A stretch of DNA of 5,909 nucleotides from Planctomycetota bacterium (GTDB lineage Bacteria; Planctomycetota; B129-G9): the NCBI GenBank assembly GCA_003644325.1, contig QNCA01000102.1, forward strand, positions 1 to 5,909, in the 5' to 3' direction. Shown here in pieces: positions 5,744-5,909 of the stretch. The position numbers and the translations under genes were made by a program. The notes under the pieces were generated by a model. That model was not told where the DNA came from. It worked only from the letters and a program-made list of their open reading frames with translations, and ran no database searches. Within the stretch, counting starts at the first letter, position 1. Every line of letters begins with the position of its first letter.

Positions 5744-5786
5744 GTCTGACTCCCCGAGCGTACCGCGAACCACCATCTTTAATCTT

Positions 5787-5833
5787 CTCAAGTTGACTGA
5801 CTTTTGCTAACCTCGGTGACTGTCACCAATTAC
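5787..5833 (+). repeat. Long inverted repeat, right member (arm of copy C)
   Basis: Partner of 685-731, 46 of 47 bases identical after complementing. The two members enclose about 5.05 kb holding five genes and copy B. Confidence 0.85.
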
Positions 5834-5883
5834 GGAGCCGTTCCGCCCTTGTCGGAACGGATCGTAGATTGGTGACTGTCACC
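5787..5883. repeat. Repeat copy C: paired REP/BIME-like palindromic element, inverted relative to copy A
   Basis: Palindromes GGTGAC-T-GTCACC at 5815-5827 and again at 5871-5883. The second is preceded by GTAG (5864-5867), the first is followed by AATTAC, the complement of GTAATT. The centre is a perfect CCGTTCCG/CGGAACGG hairpin (5838-5860, loop of 7) unrelated in sequence to the centres of copies A and B. The left arm 5787-5833 repeats copy A 731-685 in inverted orientation with one mismatch over 47 bases. It lies downstream of the rightward operon. Bases 5884-5909 continue without a recognisable feature. Confidence 0.8.
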
Positions 5884-5909
5884 GTAAGGTGTTGTGAAAC
5901 AGCAGATTA

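Noticed and set aside
685..5833. Composite transposon bounded by the 47-bp arms
   Set aside because: No transposase or recombinase lies between the arms, no target duplication was seen outside them, and the arms are parts of separate repeat copies. Kept only as a low-weight inversion hypothesis.

Overview
The window is a GC-rich bacterial chromosomal segment from an organism I cannot name with certainty. A secreted protein with a C-terminal NPCBM-type carbohydrate-binding module behind several small beta-barrel-like modules, small zinc-finger membrane proteins, and abundant short palindromic repeats are all common in Planctomycetota and related environmental genomes. That placement is an inference from gene style; there is no rRNA or marker gene here. 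I see no tRNA, rRNA, CRISPR array, phage gene or transposase.

Layout. Bases 1-439 (+) hold a small membrane protein with zinc-ribbon cysteines, possibly cut by the window edge. Bases 440-721 are non-coding and carry repeat copy A. A leftward pair follows: a lipoprotein (2033-1266) and then a zinc-finger/DUF4190-like membrane protein (1231-722), whose last codons and stop lie inside the conserved arm of copy A. A strong intrinsic terminator (about 2140-2174) separates this pair from the upstream leftward gene, the secreted NPCBM protein (3610-2195). Bases 3611-4129 form a divergent non-coding region with a probable extended -10 promoter for the NPCBM gene, several small hairpins, repeat copy B, and a promoter for the rightward genes. 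The rightward operon is a DUF123/GIY-YIG nuclease-like protein (4130-4609) followed 10 bases later by a DUF362 protein with two [4Fe-4S] ferredoxin motifs (4620-5696). A long hairpin and repeat copy C close the window.

The most striking signal is the repeat family. Copies A (577-731), B (3896-4077) and C (5787-5883) each carry two short palindromes of the form GGTGAC-n-GTCACC around a hairpin-forming centre. In all three, one palindrome has GTAG just 5' of it when read in its own orientation. This is the architecture of paired REP sequences (BIMEs) mobilised by RAYT (IS200/IS605-like Y1) transposases. Copies A and B share a nearly identical 55-base centre. Copies A and C share a 47-base outer arm, in opposite orientation, so the family is modular. 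Copy B additionally sits inside 20-bp imperfect terminal inverted repeats flanked by a 12-13-bp direct repeat, which looks like a MITE insertion scar.

The metabolic or cellular role of the genes cannot be fixed from the sequence. The leftward genes encode envelope proteins. The rightward pair joins a putative nucleic-acid-cleaving GIY-YIG protein to an uncharacterised iron-sulfur protein.
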